From Actinobacteria bacterium IMCC26103 (GTDB lineage Bacteria > Actinomycetota > Actinomycetes > Nanopelagicales > Nanopelagicaceae): a stretch of 64,000 nucleotides of DNA. The notes beneath the pieces are model-generated. The model was not told where the DNA came from. It searched no databases and worked only from the letters and a program-made list of their open reading frames with translations. Positions 54,774-64,000 of this stretch are shown piece after piece. The translations under genes were made by a program, and so were the position numbers. The stretch is from the NCBI GenBank assembly GCA_002284875.1, contig CP015604.1:806001-870000 (forward strand), read 5' to 3'. Position 1 is the first letter of the stretch, and every line of letters begins with the position of its first letter.

Positions 54774-57431
54774 ATGAGCAAGAATTCATTGGGCGCCAAG
54801 AAGAATTTAAATGTAGCCGGTAAAGATTTTGAAATATTTGATATTTCAAAGATCGAGGGCGCCACTAACCTACCTTTCTCACTCAAGATCCTTTTAGAAA
54901 ATCTCTTGCGCACAGAAGATGGCGCTAACATCACCGCAGATCACATCAAGGCGCTTGCACAATGGGATCCATCAGTTGAACCCGATACGGAAATTCAATT
55001 CACTCCAGCACGAGTTGTAATGCAAGATTTCACCGGCGTTCCTTGCATCGTAGATCTAGCAACTATGCGCGAGGCGATCGTGGACCTGGGGGGAGATCCC
55101 GCAAAGGTAAATCCGCTAGCTCCTGCTGAACTTGTAATTGATCACTCTGTTATCGCCGATGTCTTTGGCACTAAAGATTCTTTTGAAAAAAACACAGATA
55201 TTGAATATGAGCGTAACCGTGAGCGCTATCGCTTCTTGCGCTGGGGACAAGGTGCTTTTGATGAATTCAAAGTTGTGCCACCTGGAACTGGAATCGTCCA
55301 CCAGGTAAATATTGAATTCTTAGCCCGTGTTGTAATGACACGCACCGTAAATGGAGTTCTGCGCGCTTATCCAGATACTGTCGTTGGTACTGATTCACAC
55401 ACCACGATGGTTAACGGTTTGGGCGTACTCGGCTGGGGCGTCGGTGGCATTGAGGCAGAAGCAGCTCTTCTGGGGCAGCCGGTATCAATGTTGATTCCGC
55501 GAGTAGTCGGATTCAAATTAAGTGGCGCGTTGCCGGTTGGCACAACAGCGACTGATATGGCGCTAACTATTACTGAGATGCTGCGCAAACATGGCGTGGT
55601 TGGTAAATTCGTAGAATTTTATGGCCCAGGTGTTGTATCGGTGCCAATGGCAAATCGCACGACGATCGGCAACATGAGCCCAGAGTATGGTTCGACTTGT
55701 GCAATCTTCCCAATCGATGAAGAGACTTTGCGTTATCTACGTTTAACCGGTCGCAGCGATGAGCAAGTTGCTCTCGTTGAGCAATATGCGAAAGCGCAAG
55801 GCATGTGGCATGACCCAGCGGTTAGTCCAAGATTCTCAGAACATATCGAATTAGATCTTGCGACAGTGGTTCCATCTATTTCTGGTCCGAAGCGTCCACA
55901 AGATCGCATCTCACTTAGCGCATCAAAGAGCTCTTTCGAGAAAATTCTGCCAACGTACTTCACTGAAAAAACTGGCCGAGAGGCTTATCCGGTAAAAGTT
56001 GGCGCAAAAGATACGACCATCAAAAATGGCGATGTAGTAATTGCTTCAATTACCTCTTGCACAAATACTTCAAATCCATCAGTAATGATTGGTGCTGCGC
56101 TTCTTGCAAAAAAGGCAGTTGAACGAGGGCTGACTTCAAAGCCATGGGTTAAGACCACTTTGGCGCCAGGCTCAAAGGTCGTCACCGATTACTACGATCG
56201 CGCAGATTTAACCAAATACATGGAAGCCCTTGGCTTTAACTTGGTTGGTTATGGCTGCGTAACTTGCATCGGTAACTCTGGTCCACTGCCAATTGAGATC
56301 AGTAAATCAGTTAACGAACATGATTTAGCGGTAACTGCAGTTCTCTCTGGAAACCGTAACTTTGAGGGACGTATTAGCCCAGATGTGAAGATGAACTACT
56401 TGGCATCTCCTCCGCTAGTTGTGGCCTACGCCTTGGCCGGAACCATGGACCATGATTTTGAAAAGGATTCATTGGGTAAAGATAAAGATGGCAGAGATGT
56501 ACTTTTGGCTGAAATCTGGCCAAGTGCAAAAGAGATTCAAGATGTTATTGATTCATCAATTTCTTCTGAGATGTTTAAGAAGGATTATGCAACTGTCTTC
56601 GATGGTGATCACCGCTGGAAATCTTTAGATACTCCAACCGGTAAGACCTTTGAATGGGATGCGCAATCAACTTACGTGCGCAAACCTCCTTATTTCGATG
56701 GCATGCCAGCAAATCCAACTCCAGTAACTGATATCTCCGGAGCGCGCGTCTTGGCGATTCTGGGAGATTCTGTGACAACAGATCACATCTCACCTGCCGG
56801 AAATATCAAGGTTGATTCACCTGCTGGTAAATATCTGGAAGCGCATGGAGTAGCGCGCGCTGATTTCAACTCTTATGGATCACGACGTGGCAATCATGAA
56901 GTCATGATCCGCGGAACTTTTGCAAATATTCGCTTGAAGAATATGTTGCTAGATGGAGTAGAAGGCGGCTTTACCCGCAACTTCCTCAGTGCGGGAGAGC
57001 AGAGCACAATTTACGATGCATCTATTGCCTATCAAAGCGCTGGTGTGCCGCTAGTAATTCTGGCTGGCAAGGAATATGGATCGGGTTCATCTCGCGACTG
57101 GGCGGCAAAGGGCACAGCGTTGCTCGGAGTCCGCGCCGTAATCGCTGAAAGTTTTGAACGTATCCATCGCTCAAATTTAATTGGTATGGGAGTTCTGCCA
57201 TTGCAATTTAAGGATGGCGACACTGCGCAATCACTTGGTCTAACCGGCTCTGAGGTATTTGCAATCACTGGAATCACTGAGCTAAATGGCGGTGGGATTC
57301 CTAGAGAGGTACAGGTAACTGCGGGGGATAAGTCATTTGCAGCCAAGGTGCGCATCGATACACCTGGTGAGGGTGATTATTATCGCCATGGGGGGATCAT
57401 GCAGTACGTGCTCCGCCAATTACTGCAGTAA
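54774..57431 (+). CDS. acnA: Aconitate hydratase A
   Basis: Aconitase converts citrate to isocitrate in the TCA cycle with a [4Fe-4S] cluster. The 885-residue product has the cluster cysteines in [14 protein letters not shown] near residue 432 and [15 protein letters not shown] near 498-501, [22 protein letters not shown], and the swivel-domain [12 protein letters not shown] near residue 767. AAAGGATT precedes the ATG. A palindromic operator candidate lies directly upstream. Confidence 0.98.
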   Translation: MSKNSLGAKKNLNVAGKDFEIFDISKIEGATNLPFSLKILLENLLRTEDGANITADHIKALAQWDPSVEPDTEIQFTPARVVMQDFTGVPCIVDLATMREAIVDLGGDPAKVNPLAPAELVIDHSVIADVFGTKDSFEKNTDIEYERNRERYRFLRWGQGAFDEFKVVPPGTGIVHQVNIEFLARVVMTRTVNGVLRAYPDTVVGTDSHTTMVNGLGVLGWGVGGIEAEAALLGQPVSMLIPRVVGFKLSGALPVGTTATDMALTITEMLRKHGVVGKFVEFYGPGVVSVPMANRTTIGNMSPEYGSTCAIFPIDEETLRYLRLTGRSDEQVALVEQYAKAQGMWHDPAVSPRFSEHIELDLATVVPSISGPKRPQDRISLSASKSSFEKILPTYFTEKTGREAYPVKVGAKDTTIKNGDVVIASITSCTNTSNPSVMIGAALLAKKAVERGLTSKPWVKTTLAPGSKVVTDYYDRADLTKYMEALGFNLVGYGCVTCIGNSGPLPIEISKSVNEHDLAVTAVLSGNRNFEGRISPDVKMNYLASPPLVVAYALAGTMDHDFEKDSLGKDKDGRDVLLAEIWPSAKEIQDVIDSSISSEMFKKDYATVFDGDHRWKSLDTPTGKTFEWDAQSTYVRKPPYFDGMPANPTPVTDISGARVLAILGDSVTTDHISPAGNIKVDSPAGKYLEAHGVARADFNSYGSRRGNHEVMIRGTFANIRLKNMLLDGVEGGFTRNFLSAGEQSTIYDASIAYQSAGVPLVILAGKEYGSGSSRDWAAKGTALLGVRAVIAESFERIHRSNLIGMGVLPLQFKDGDTAQSLGLTGSEVFAITGITELNGGGIPREVQVTAGDKSFAAKVRIDTPGEGDYYRHGGIMQYVLRQLLQ

Positions 57432-57504
57432 TGGCGAATAGGCATGGCCGGTCTCTGCTCGCGTAAAAATCGCGGTTTACTTCGCTCCAAACTAGAATAA
57501 ATAC

Positions 57505-59448
57505 ATGCTTGAACGAATTGAGTCACCTGCCGATATCAAGGCGCTGGATCTTGCTCAACTAAATTCTTTAAGTGATGAGATTCGCCAATTTTTAATTACC
57601 AAGGTCTCTAAGACCGGTGGACATCTCGGCCCTAACTTAGGCGTAGTTGAGTTGACTCTGGCCATACATCGCACCTTTGATTCACCGCGCGATATCGTCT
57701 TATTTGATACTGGCCATCAATCATATGTTCATAAAATTATTACGGGGCGTGCCGATAGATTTGATGGGCTGCGCCAACGAGGTGGCATTGCGGGTTACCC
57801 AAATCGCAGTGAGAGCGAGCACGATGTAATCGAAAATTCACATGCTTCAACGGCGCTTTCTTGGGGCGATGGAATCTCTTATGGTTTCTCGCAAACTGGT
57901 CAAAGTGATCGCCATGTCGTCGTCGTTGTTGGAGATGGTGCGTTAACCGGTGGCATGTCTTGGGAGGCGCTCAACAATATCGCCGCGACCGAGAAGCGAA
58001 ATCTAGTTATCGTCGTAAATGACAATGAACGTTCTTACTCACCAACTATCGGTGGACTGGCAACTTATTTAGCCACCCTGCGAGTAACTAAAGGTTATGA
58101 GCGTTTCCTTGATTGGGGTAAAGAAGTTCTTCATAAGACCCCAGTTGTAGGAACGCCGATCTATGAAACTTTGCACGGAATGAAAAAGGGCATTAAAGAT
58201 ATCGTCGCGCCACAAGGCATGTTTGAAGATCTCGGTTTGAAATATATGGGGCCAATTGATGGCCACGACATCGCCGCTCTTGAAAAGGCGTTACTCAAAG
58301 CTAAAGCCTTTGGAGCGCCAGTTCTTGTTCACGCAATTACTGAAAAGGGTCGCGGCCATAAGCCAGCGATGGATGATGAGGCCGAGAAGTTCCACGCCGT
58401 CGGAATCGTAGATCCTGAAACTGGCGCGCCAATTGCCAAGAGCGCGATGAGTTGGACCAAGGTATTTTCGGCTGAGTTAATTGAAATTGCCCGCGAGCGT
58501 GAAGATATCGTTGCGATAACCGCTGCAATGCTTGGACCCACAGGCCTTGATTCCTTTGCCAAAGAATTTCCGGAACGCACAATTGATGTTGGTATTGCAG
58601 AACAACATGCTGTTACTAGCGCAGCCGGAATGGCTTATGCGGGTCTACACCCAGTTGTCGCCGTTTATTCAACATTCTTAAATCGCGCCTTCGATCAACT
58701 GCTTTTGGATGTTGCCCTTCATAAAGCTGGCGTCACCTTTGTATTAGATCGCGCTGGCGTAACTGGCGATGACGGTCCATCACATCACGGAATTTGGGAT
58801 TTAGCGCTAACTGGAATTGTGCCGACTATGCACGTTGCCGCACCTCGCGATGCAGCGCGCTTGCGTGAGACGCTTCGTGAAGCAGTTGCTATCTCAGATG
58901 CGCCTTCAATGGTGCGTTACCCAAAGGGCGCAGTACAAAGTGATATTCCAGCATTTGAACGGCGCGATGGCATTGACGTTCTCTATCGCGGCGAAAGCGC
59001 AGATGTCTTATTGGTAAGTATCGGAGCAATGGCGGCGATCGCAGTTGAAGCAGCTTCGATGGCTTATCGCGAAGGAGTTGGTGTAACGGTCATAGATCCA
59101 CGTTGGGTAAAACCGCTTCCTGCAACTCTTGTCACCATTGCACAAAGATATAAGAGCGTCGTCGTTCTAGAAGATGGCATCAAACACGGGGGAATCGCCA
59201 GCGCAATCTCCGAAATGTTCCGCGAAGCAGAGTTAAGCACGCCAATTCATTCAATTGGAGTTCCTTTGGAATTTATAGAACATTCCAAGCGCGCTGAAAT
59301 ATTGAGCGATTTAGGAATTACCGCGCAAAATATCGCACGCAGCATCGTTGAATGGAACAGCTCAAACGGTGCAGCAGGCACAAATTCGATTATGGAAGAG
59401 ATGCAATCCCCGGCGCGTGAAAACGTTGACCGCAAACCGCTTGGCTAA
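57505..59448 (+). CDS. dxs: 1-deoxy-D-xylulose-5-phosphate synthase
   Basis: DXS condenses pyruvate and glyceraldehyde 3-phosphate, the first step of the MEP isoprenoid pathway, and also feeds thiamine and pyridoxal synthesis. The 647-residue product has the thiamine-diphosphate motif GDGALTGGMSWEALNN near residue 148, VNDNERSYSPTIGGL and the transketolase-type RAGVTGDDGPSHHG. The last 20 residues or so run past the usual end into sequence antisense to the fadB-like gene, a 59-base tail-to-tail overlap. Confidence 0.97.
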   Translation: MLERIESPADIKALDLAQLNSLSDEIRQFLITKVSKTGGHLGPNLGVVELTLAIHRTFDSPRDIVLFDTGHQSYVHKIITGRADRFDGLRQRGGIAGYPNRSESEHDVIENSHASTALSWGDGISYGFSQTGQSDRHVVVVVGDGALTGGMSWEALNNIAATEKRNLVIVVNDNERSYSPTIGGLATYLATLRVTKGYERFLDWGKEVLHKTPVVGTPIYETLHGMKKGIKDIVAPQGMFEDLGLKYMGPIDGHDIAALEKALLKAKAFGAPVLVHAITEKGRGHKPAMDDEAEKFHAVGIVDPETGAPIAKSAMSWTKVFSAELIEIAREREDIVAITAAMLGPTGLDSFAKEFPERTIDVGIAEQHAVTSAAGMAYAGLHPVVAVYSTFLNRAFDQLLLDVALHKAGVTFVLDRAGVTGDDGPSHHGIWDLALTGIVPTMHVAAPRDAARLRETLREAVAISDAPSMVRYPKGAVQSDIPAFERRDGIDVLYRGESADVLLVSIGAMAAIAVEAASMAYREGVGVTVIDPRWVKPLPATLVTIAQRYKSVVVLEDGIKHGGIASAISEMFREAELSTPIHSIGVPLEFIEHSKRAEILSDLGITAQNIARSIVEWNSSNGAAGTNSIMEEMQSPARENVDRKPLG

Positions 59449-61498
59449 TTCCTTCACGATCTAAGTACGGCAAGATTCCGCCGAGATGCATGGGCCAACC
59501 TGACCCCATCAACATGCAGAGATCGATTTCGGCAGCAGTTGAAACCACACCTTCATCGAGCATCATTCGCGCTTCAACGGCCAGCGCTTTAAGTGCGCGA
59601 TCACGAACTTGTTCTGCAGTAGATGCGCTGGTTCCTTGTTTTATTAAGGCTAACGCTTCTGGGTTGGCAACGACTTTCCCATCGCTGTCCTTTATATAGA
59701 AGTTGCGGACTTTTGCGCCAACCATCGCTTGCATGGTTGGGGAGATGCGATAGCGCTCACCAAGATTTTCATGCAAAGTTTCTGAAACATGCAGCGCAAC
59801 ACCTGGACCAACTAAATCTAGGAGTTCAAAGGGAGACATTGGGAATCCGATACTGCGCATTGCGCTATCGGCAATCGCCGGTGGAGTACCTTCATCTACT
59901 GCATCAGTTACTTCACCCATAAACCGCGTCAAGAGACGATTTACAACAAAGCCAGGTGCATCTTTACAGATGATCATCGTCTTCTTTAGCTCTTTACCAA
60001 CGCTTACAGCTGTTGCAGTAGTTGCATCATCTGTCTTTGAGGTACGAGCAATTTCAAGTAGCGGCATTACTGCAACTGGATTGAAGAAGTGAAAGCCAAT
60101 GACTCGCTCTGGATTGGCAAGTCCATCACTCATACGTTCTACCGAAAGTGATGAGGTATTTGTAGCAAGCACACATTCGGGGGAGATGATTGTTTCCAGC
60201 TTTTTAAATAGCTCTTGCTTTAGCGAGAGTTCTTCAAAGATCGCTTCGATAATAAAATCACAGCCAGCAAAGCTAGCTTGATCTGCCGAACCGCTAATAA
60301 GAAGAGAGAGGCGACGAGCAGATTCTTCGCTCATACGCTTCTTCTCAACTGATTTAGCGAGTTCATTCTTAACCCAGGCCACACCTTTATCGGCGCGTTC
60401 TTGATCAATATCTGTCATGACGATTGGGCATTTCAAATTCCGCAGCAATAACAGCGCCAATTGCGAAGCCATTAAACCTGCACCAACAACACCGACCTTG
60501 GTTACCTTGCGGGCCAGAGCGGGCTTAGGAGCGCCTTCTACTTTCTTACGCTTCTTCTGAATTAAGTTAAAGGCATAAAGGGATGCGCGCAGTGGGTCAG
60601 ACATGGTCAGATCAGCAAGTGCTTGATCTTCGGCATCAAAGCCGGCGCCGCGAGTATTTGTACGCGCAGCTGCAATTAATTCCAGAGCGCGCATTGGTGA
60701 TGCAATTTCGGCACCGCCATATTTCTTAAGAGCCGCCGCTTTTCCGGTTGCCAGTGCCAAATCCCATGCTGGATCGTTTGAGTAATCTTTGCGTTCAATT
60801 TTATTCTTACCCGATAAAACGTTTGCTGCAAAGGCGACAGAACGTTCTAGGAAATCAGCAGGCTCGTAAACGGCATCGACAACACCAAGTGCAAGCGCGT
60901 CTTTTGCCTTCATCATGGTGTTGTTATTAAGGGCATTTAGCATAATTACTTGCACGGCGCGTTCTGGGCCAATTAGCTTGGGCAAGATTGTGGCTCCACC
61001 CCAACCTGGAACTAAACCAAGGAAGACTTCTGGCAGGCCAGTAAATGCAGTCGATGCCAAAGTCCGGTAATTGCAGTGCAAGCCAACTTCCAGGCCACCA
61101 CCGAGAGCTAGACCATTTATAAAAGCAAATGTAGGAATTGCGCATTCATCTAACCTGCGAAAGACATCGTGGCCAAGTTTTCCAATCGCCAGCGATTGTT
61201 CGCGTTTGGTTAAGAAAGCTAACGCAGATAAATCTGCGCCAGCGGCGAAGATAAATGGCTTTCCCGTAATTGCGATAGCCGCAGGTGTGCGAGCAATCGC
61301 ATCAGTGATTGCATTATTTAGCGCAGCAAGTGATTGTGGACCAAAGGTATTTGGGCGAGTGTGATCTAAACCGTTATCTAAAGTAATTAAAGCCAGTGAG
61401 CCATTATGGCCAAATGGCGTCAGATCAACGTCGCGAACAAGTGCGTTGGTAATTACTTCTTCAGGAGCGCCTTCTGGCAAGATCATTTCGGCAGCCAT
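59390..61498 (-). CDS. fadB: Fatty acid oxidation multifunctional protein (enoyl-CoA hydratase / 3-hydroxyacyl-CoA dehydrogenase)
   Basis: This 702-residue bifunctional beta-oxidation protein has an N-terminal crotonase domain (KPFIFAAGADLSALA oxyanion hole, catalytic Glu in GGGLEVGLH and LPEVFLGLVPGWGG), NAD-binding VGVVGAGLMASQLALLLL near 335 and two 3-hydroxyacyl-CoA dehydrogenase C-terminal domains (GFHFFNPVAVMPLLE, GWPMHLGGILPYLD). Start ATG 61498 shares one base with the thiolase stop; in-frame codons inside the thiolase gene are not needed. With fadA it shortens acyl-CoA. Confidence 0.96.
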   Translation of the reverse strand: MAAEMILPEGAPEEVITNALVRDVDLTPFGHNGSLALITLDNGLDHTRPNTFGPQSLAALNNAITDAIARTPAAIAITGKPFIFAAGADLSALAFLTKREQSLAIGKLGHDVFRRLDECAIPTFAFINGLALGGGLEVGLHCNYRTLASTAFTGLPEVFLGLVPGWGGATILPKLIGPERAVQVIMLNALNNNTMMKAKDALALGVVDAVYEPADFLERSVAFAANVLSGKNKIERKDYSNDPAWDLALATGKAAALKKYGGAEIASPMRALELIAAARTNTRGAGFDAEDQALADLTMSDPLRASLYAFNLIQKKRKKVEGAPKPALARKVTKVGVVGAGLMASQLALLLLRNLKCPIVMTDIDQERADKGVAWVKNELAKSVEKKRMSEESARRLSLLISGSADQASFAGCDFIIEAIFEELSLKQELFKKLETIISPECVLATNTSSLSVERMSDGLANPERVIGFHFFNPVAVMPLLEIARTSKTDDATTATAVSVGKELKKTMIICKDAPGFVVNRLLTRFMGEVTDAVDEGTPPAIADSAMRSIGFPMSPFELLDLVGPGVALHVSETLHENLGERYRISPTMQAMVGAKVRNFYIKDSDGKVVANPEALALIKQGTSASTAEQVRDRALKALAVEARMMLDEGVVSTAAEIDLCMLMGSGWPMHLGGILPYLDREGISQAVCGQRFHAPGIASLP

Positions 61499-62688
61499 TA
61501 TTTCTTTCCTCCTGTGAAATGTGGGTTCTCCCAAATAACGGTGCCGCCCATTCCGAGTCCGATACACATAGTTGTTAAGCCATAGCGAACATCGGTGTGC
61601 TCTTCAAAGGTACGCGCCAGGTTTAGCATTAAGCGAATTCCAGAAGAGGCCAATGGGTGGCCAACCGCAATTGCGCCACCGTAAGGATTGACTCGTGGAT
61701 CATCATCTGCAATTCCAAAGTGATCTAGAAATGCGATGACTTGAACTGCAAAGGCCTCGTTAACTTCAAAGGCGCCGATATCTGAAATCTGCAAACCTGC
61801 TTTGGCTAGCGCTTTAATAGTTGAGGGAACTGGTCCATATCCCATTACTTCTGGTTCGACTCCGGCAAAAGCAAATGAAACTAACTTTGCTTTAATAGTT
61901 AGCCCAAGTTCTTTAGCCTTATCTTCACTAGCAAGAAGAGCGGCAGTTGCGCCATCGTTTAAGCCAGATGAATTTCCCGGAGTTACGCGACCTGCGGGAC
62001 GAAATGGTGTCTTAAGCGTTGCTAAGCCTTCCATCGTTGTTGTTGGACGTGGTGGCTCATCAACTGTTGCAATACCCCAACCGATTTCTGCAATGCGAGC
62101 AGCAGTTGGAATCAAATCGCGTTGAATCTTGCCGGCGGCATACGCGGCAGCGGTCTTCATCTGAGAGTTATAGGCAAAGCGATCGGCGCGCTCTTTCGTC
62201 AAATGCGGAAAGCGATCGTGTAAACGCTCTGCCGTTGCACCCATGGCGAGCGCATCTTGTTCCACAATCTTCTCTGCTAAAAATCTTGGGTTGGGATCTA
62301 TGCCTTCACCGATTGGGTGATTGCCCATATGTTCAACCCCACCGGCGATTGCGATATCGATGGAACCAATTGCAATTGCACCGGCCAACGAAGTAGTTGC
62401 AGTCATTGCACCTGCACACCAGCGATCTACTGAATATCCGGGAACTGTATTTGGCAGTCCCGCGAGAAGTGAAGCGCTTCTACCGATATTCATTCCTTGA
62501 TCGCCGCTCTGTGTCGCAGCTGCGATCGCCACATCTTCAATATCACTTGGGTTAACTTTGGGATTTCGCTCCAAGAGCCCGCGCATTGCACGCACCATCA
62601 GATCATCGGCTCGAGTACCGGAGTACATGCTGCCGGCCTTTCCAAATGGAGTACGGACAGCATCAACTAGGACAACGGTGCGAGACAT
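61498..62688 (-). CDS. fadA: Acetyl-CoA acyltransferase (3-ketoacyl-CoA thiolase)
   Basis: Thiolase cleaves 3-ketoacyl-CoA in beta-oxidation. The 396-residue product has the acyl-accepting Cys in DRWCAGAMTATTS near residue 91, the catalytic His in GGAIAVGHPLASSG near 352 and the second Cys in TMCIGLGMGG near 382. It overlaps fadB by one base (TAATG), the order fadA-fadB being typical of actinobacteria. Confidence 0.97.
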   Translation of the reverse strand: MSRTVVLVDAVRTPFGKAGSMYSGTRADDLMVRAMRGLLERNPKVNPSDIEDVAIAAATQSGDQGMNIGRSASLLAGLPNTVPGYSVDRWCAGAMTATTSLAGAIAIGSIDIAIAGGVEHMGNHPIGEGIDPNPRFLAEKIVEQDALAMGATAERLHDRFPHLTKERADRFAYNSQMKTAAAYAAGKIQRDLIPTAARIAEIGWGIATVDEPPRPTTTMEGLATLKTPFRPAGRVTPGNSSGLNDGATAALLASEDKAKELGLTIKAKLVSFAFAGVEPEVMGYGPVPSTIKALAKAGLQISDIGAFEVNEAFAVQVIAFLDHFGIADDDPRVNPYGGAIAVGHPLASSGIRLMLNLARTFEEHTDVRYGLTTMCIGLGMGGTVIWENPHFTGGKK

Positions 62689-62773
62689 TTGGACTGCTTT
62701 CTAAGGGCTCTTGTCTAGGTAACTACGAAGGATAGGTTACTCGCCAGTAGCAGAAAGCGGAAGAAGGGTAGAA

Positions 62774-63601
62774 CTAAACCGCTGCAGGAATGCGTGGAGC
62801 AGGCGCGCTCTTCTTAGATAGATATGGCGCCAGAACGGCGACGAGGTATCCCGCCCAAGCAAAGAATTGCAGAAAAGATGTAGTGGTATCAAAACCGATA
62901 GTGCCGCCCAGGATTGATCCCAGGATTGACTCCTTGGCAACCCACGGGGTTACATCCCAGATAAAAGCATCTGCGCCAGGAAGCCAACCGAGTTCTTGGA
63001 ATTCGTGGATGCCATAAGAGAGAACGCCGCCGGCGACAATAATAAGAGCAACGCCGGTTACGGTGAAAAATTTAGAGAGATTTAATTTTACAGAGCGGTT
63101 ATAAATCAAATAACCGAGAGCAACTGCCAGCGCTAAACCAAGTACCAATCCAACTGTTGCAGATGATGCTGCACCGACAGTTTTAAAGTTGGTATATATA
63201 AAGAGCGCTGTTTCAAGGCCTTCGCGAGCAACTGCGAAAAAAGCCACTAAAGCAAGGCTTATTGGCCCACCCATGATTGCGCTATCGACCTTGCCATGTA
63301 ATTCATCTCGCAATGTGCGAGCTGTGCGCTTCATCCAGAAGACCATCCAAGTAACTAGACCGACGGCGATAAATGAAGTTAAGCCAGCGAAAAGCTCTTC
63401 ACCACGAGGCGTTAATTCAGCGGATGTGAAGGAGAGAATTGCGCCAAGTCCCAAACTCACTATTACTGCTATAGCCACGCCAGTCCAAAGCGGCTTGAGC
63501 AGTTGTTGGCGGTTGGTTCTGACTAAATAGGCGACCAAGATGCCGACTATTAGGGCGGCTTCTAGCCCCTCACGAAGGGCGATCACGAAGGTGCTAAGCA
63601 T
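62774..63601 (-). CDS. efeU: FTR1-family iron permease (EfeU-like)
   Basis: This high-affinity ferrous-iron-type permease has 275 residues and seven predicted helices. It has two R-E-x-x-E iron motifs: REGLEAAL at 10-17 and REGLETAL near 125, as in EfeU/Ftr1. The partner genes efeO and efeB are not next to it. A perfect 12+12 inverted repeat lies 24 bases upstream of the start and may carry iron control. The gene symbol is by family; substrate proof is absent. Confidence 0.93.
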   Translation of the reverse strand: MLSTFVIALREGLEAALIVGILVAYLVRTNRQQLLKPLWTGVAIAVIVSLGLGAILSFTSAELTPRGEELFAGLTSFIAVGLVTWMVFWMKRTARTLRDELHGKVDSAIMGGPISLALVAFFAVAREGLETALFIYTNFKTVGAASSATVGLVLGLALAVALGYLIYNRSVKLNLSKFFTVTGVALIIVAGGVLSYGIHEFQELGWLPGADAFIWDVTPWVAKESILGSILGGTIGFDTTTSFLQFFAWAGYLVAVLAPYLSKKSAPAPRIPAAV

Positions 63602-63625
63602 GGGTCAAATCTAGAACTGCTTGGC

Positions 63626-63655
63626 GAATTACGCAACTTAAGTGTTGCGTAATTC
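63626..63655. promoter_or_regulatory. Perfect inverted repeat upstream of the FTR1 gene
   Basis: GAATTACGCAAC (63626-63637) pairs with GTTGCGTAATTC (63644-63655) around TTAAGT. It sits 24 bases before the FTR1 start and directly after the rnd stop. There is no T-run in either direction, so it is less likely a terminator than an operator or mRNA stem. It does not match the DtxR/IdeR box I know. The regulator is unknown. Confidence 0.5.
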
Positions 63656-63656
63656 C

Positions 63657-64000
63657 TCACACCTGGTCGGGTTGGTCTTCTTGCTCTGTTGCCTCCGGCG
63701 TGGCCAGGGGGATCGTCTCTAGGAGGGCGGACTCGAGAATGGGCGCTGCGATCTCGATCTGCCAGTTACGAGCGCCCAGAGCGGCTAGAGCCTGGGCTAC
63801 TGCGCCTTGTGGTGTATTCCAACAGATACGACGGACATATTCCGGAGTGATCATATTTTCTAGCGGAATAGAGAGCTCTTCAGCCTTAGCGCTAAGGCGG
63901 GCCTTGGCATGGGTAAGAGGGGCATACTTTTCGGGAAAGCGCTCGCGCCAAATTTTTAATGGTGGCAGCGAATCTGAATCGGTACGAACTTGTGGCCACT
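63657..64000 (-). CDS. rnd: Ribonuclease D, C-terminal part (runs off the window)
   Basis: The frame stays open to the right edge, so the 5' end lies outside. The visible 113 residues have the HRDC/C-terminal pattern of actinobacterial RNase D: LPPLKIWRERFPEKYAPL, then ENMITPEYVRRICW, then ALGARNWQIEIAAPILESAL. RNase D trims tRNA and stable RNA 3' ends. Its place by dxs and fadAB agrees with Streptomyces and Mycobacterium synteny. Confidence 0.9.
   Translation of the reverse strand, partial: WPQVRTDSDSLPPLKIWRERFPEKYAPLTHAKARLSAKAEELSIPLENMITPEYVRRICWNTPQGAVAQALAALGARNWQIEIAAPILESALLETIPLATPEATEQEDQPDQV

Noticed and set aside
62689-62773. GTAAC and GTTAC half-sites between the FTR1 and fadA genes as a fatty-acid regulator site
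   Set aside because: Only five bases per arm with a 12-base spacer; not distinguishable from chance.

Overview
The window is about 64 kb of densely packed bacterial chromosome. Its gene content and order are actinobacterial: recA-recX; an IclR/NdgR-type regulator divergent from leuCD; cydABDC; coaD, a SepIVA-like coiled-coil gene, DUF177, rpmF, rnc, smc, ftsY, amt, glnB, glnD, ffh, rpsP, KH, rimM, trmD; miaB-miaA-dapF-hflX; and DUF4193, DUF3093, dut, ceoBC, acnA, dxs, fadAB, rnd. GC looks mid-range (my estimate is 45-50%), gaps are very short, and many genes overlap by 1-8 bases. This suggests a streamlined, low-GC actinobacterium such as the freshwater Nanopelagicales (acI) group. That placement is inference from style and synteny; no rRNA is present.

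Layout. 1-5162: recA/recX, leucine regulator and isopropylmalate isomerase, HU-like nucleoid protein. 5244-12606: phospholipid and cell-wall genes (plsC, gpsA, ddl), two unrecognised secreted proteins that share a C-terminal module, a stand-alone Lrp ligand domain, thiL and ribosomal protein L28. 12852-18515: cytochrome bd oxidase and its CydDC exporter. 18521-36036: a long plus-strand housekeeping block (recG to trmD) covering rRNA modification, CoA synthesis, septation, RNase III, SMC, both SRP GTPases, and the ammonium/PII/GlnD nitrogen module. 36074-44943: the most accessory-like part, with an acyl-ACP desaturase, a class I glutamine amidotransferase, an iron-type alcohol dehydrogenase, an aldehyde dehydrogenase, a glutamine-synthetase-like ligase, an SDR, an APC permease and a class II amidotransferase. 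These look like a gamma-glutamyl route for using an amine or amino alcohol. 44965-49569: tRNA i6A/ms2i6A modification, dapF, hflX. 49729-64000: conserved small proteins, dut, two RCK/TrkA proteins, an RNA methyltransferase, aconitase, DXS, a fatty-acid beta-oxidation pair, an FTR1 iron permease and the 3' part of RNase D, which runs off the right edge.

Regulation is visible in several gaps as inverted repeats: a 19-bp operator-like palindrome between ndgR and leuC, paired GlnR-like half-sites before amt, a perfect 18-bp palindrome before acnA, and a 12+12 inverted repeat before the FTR1 gene. No stretch over 300 bases lacks a gene. I see no IS elements, prophage, CRISPR, tRNA or rRNA.

I found no clearly new multi-gene system. 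The best candidates for something under-described are the shared C-terminal module of the two secreted proteins, the gamma-glutamyl-amine cluster, and the apparent non-ATG/GTG/TTG starts of recX and rnc.
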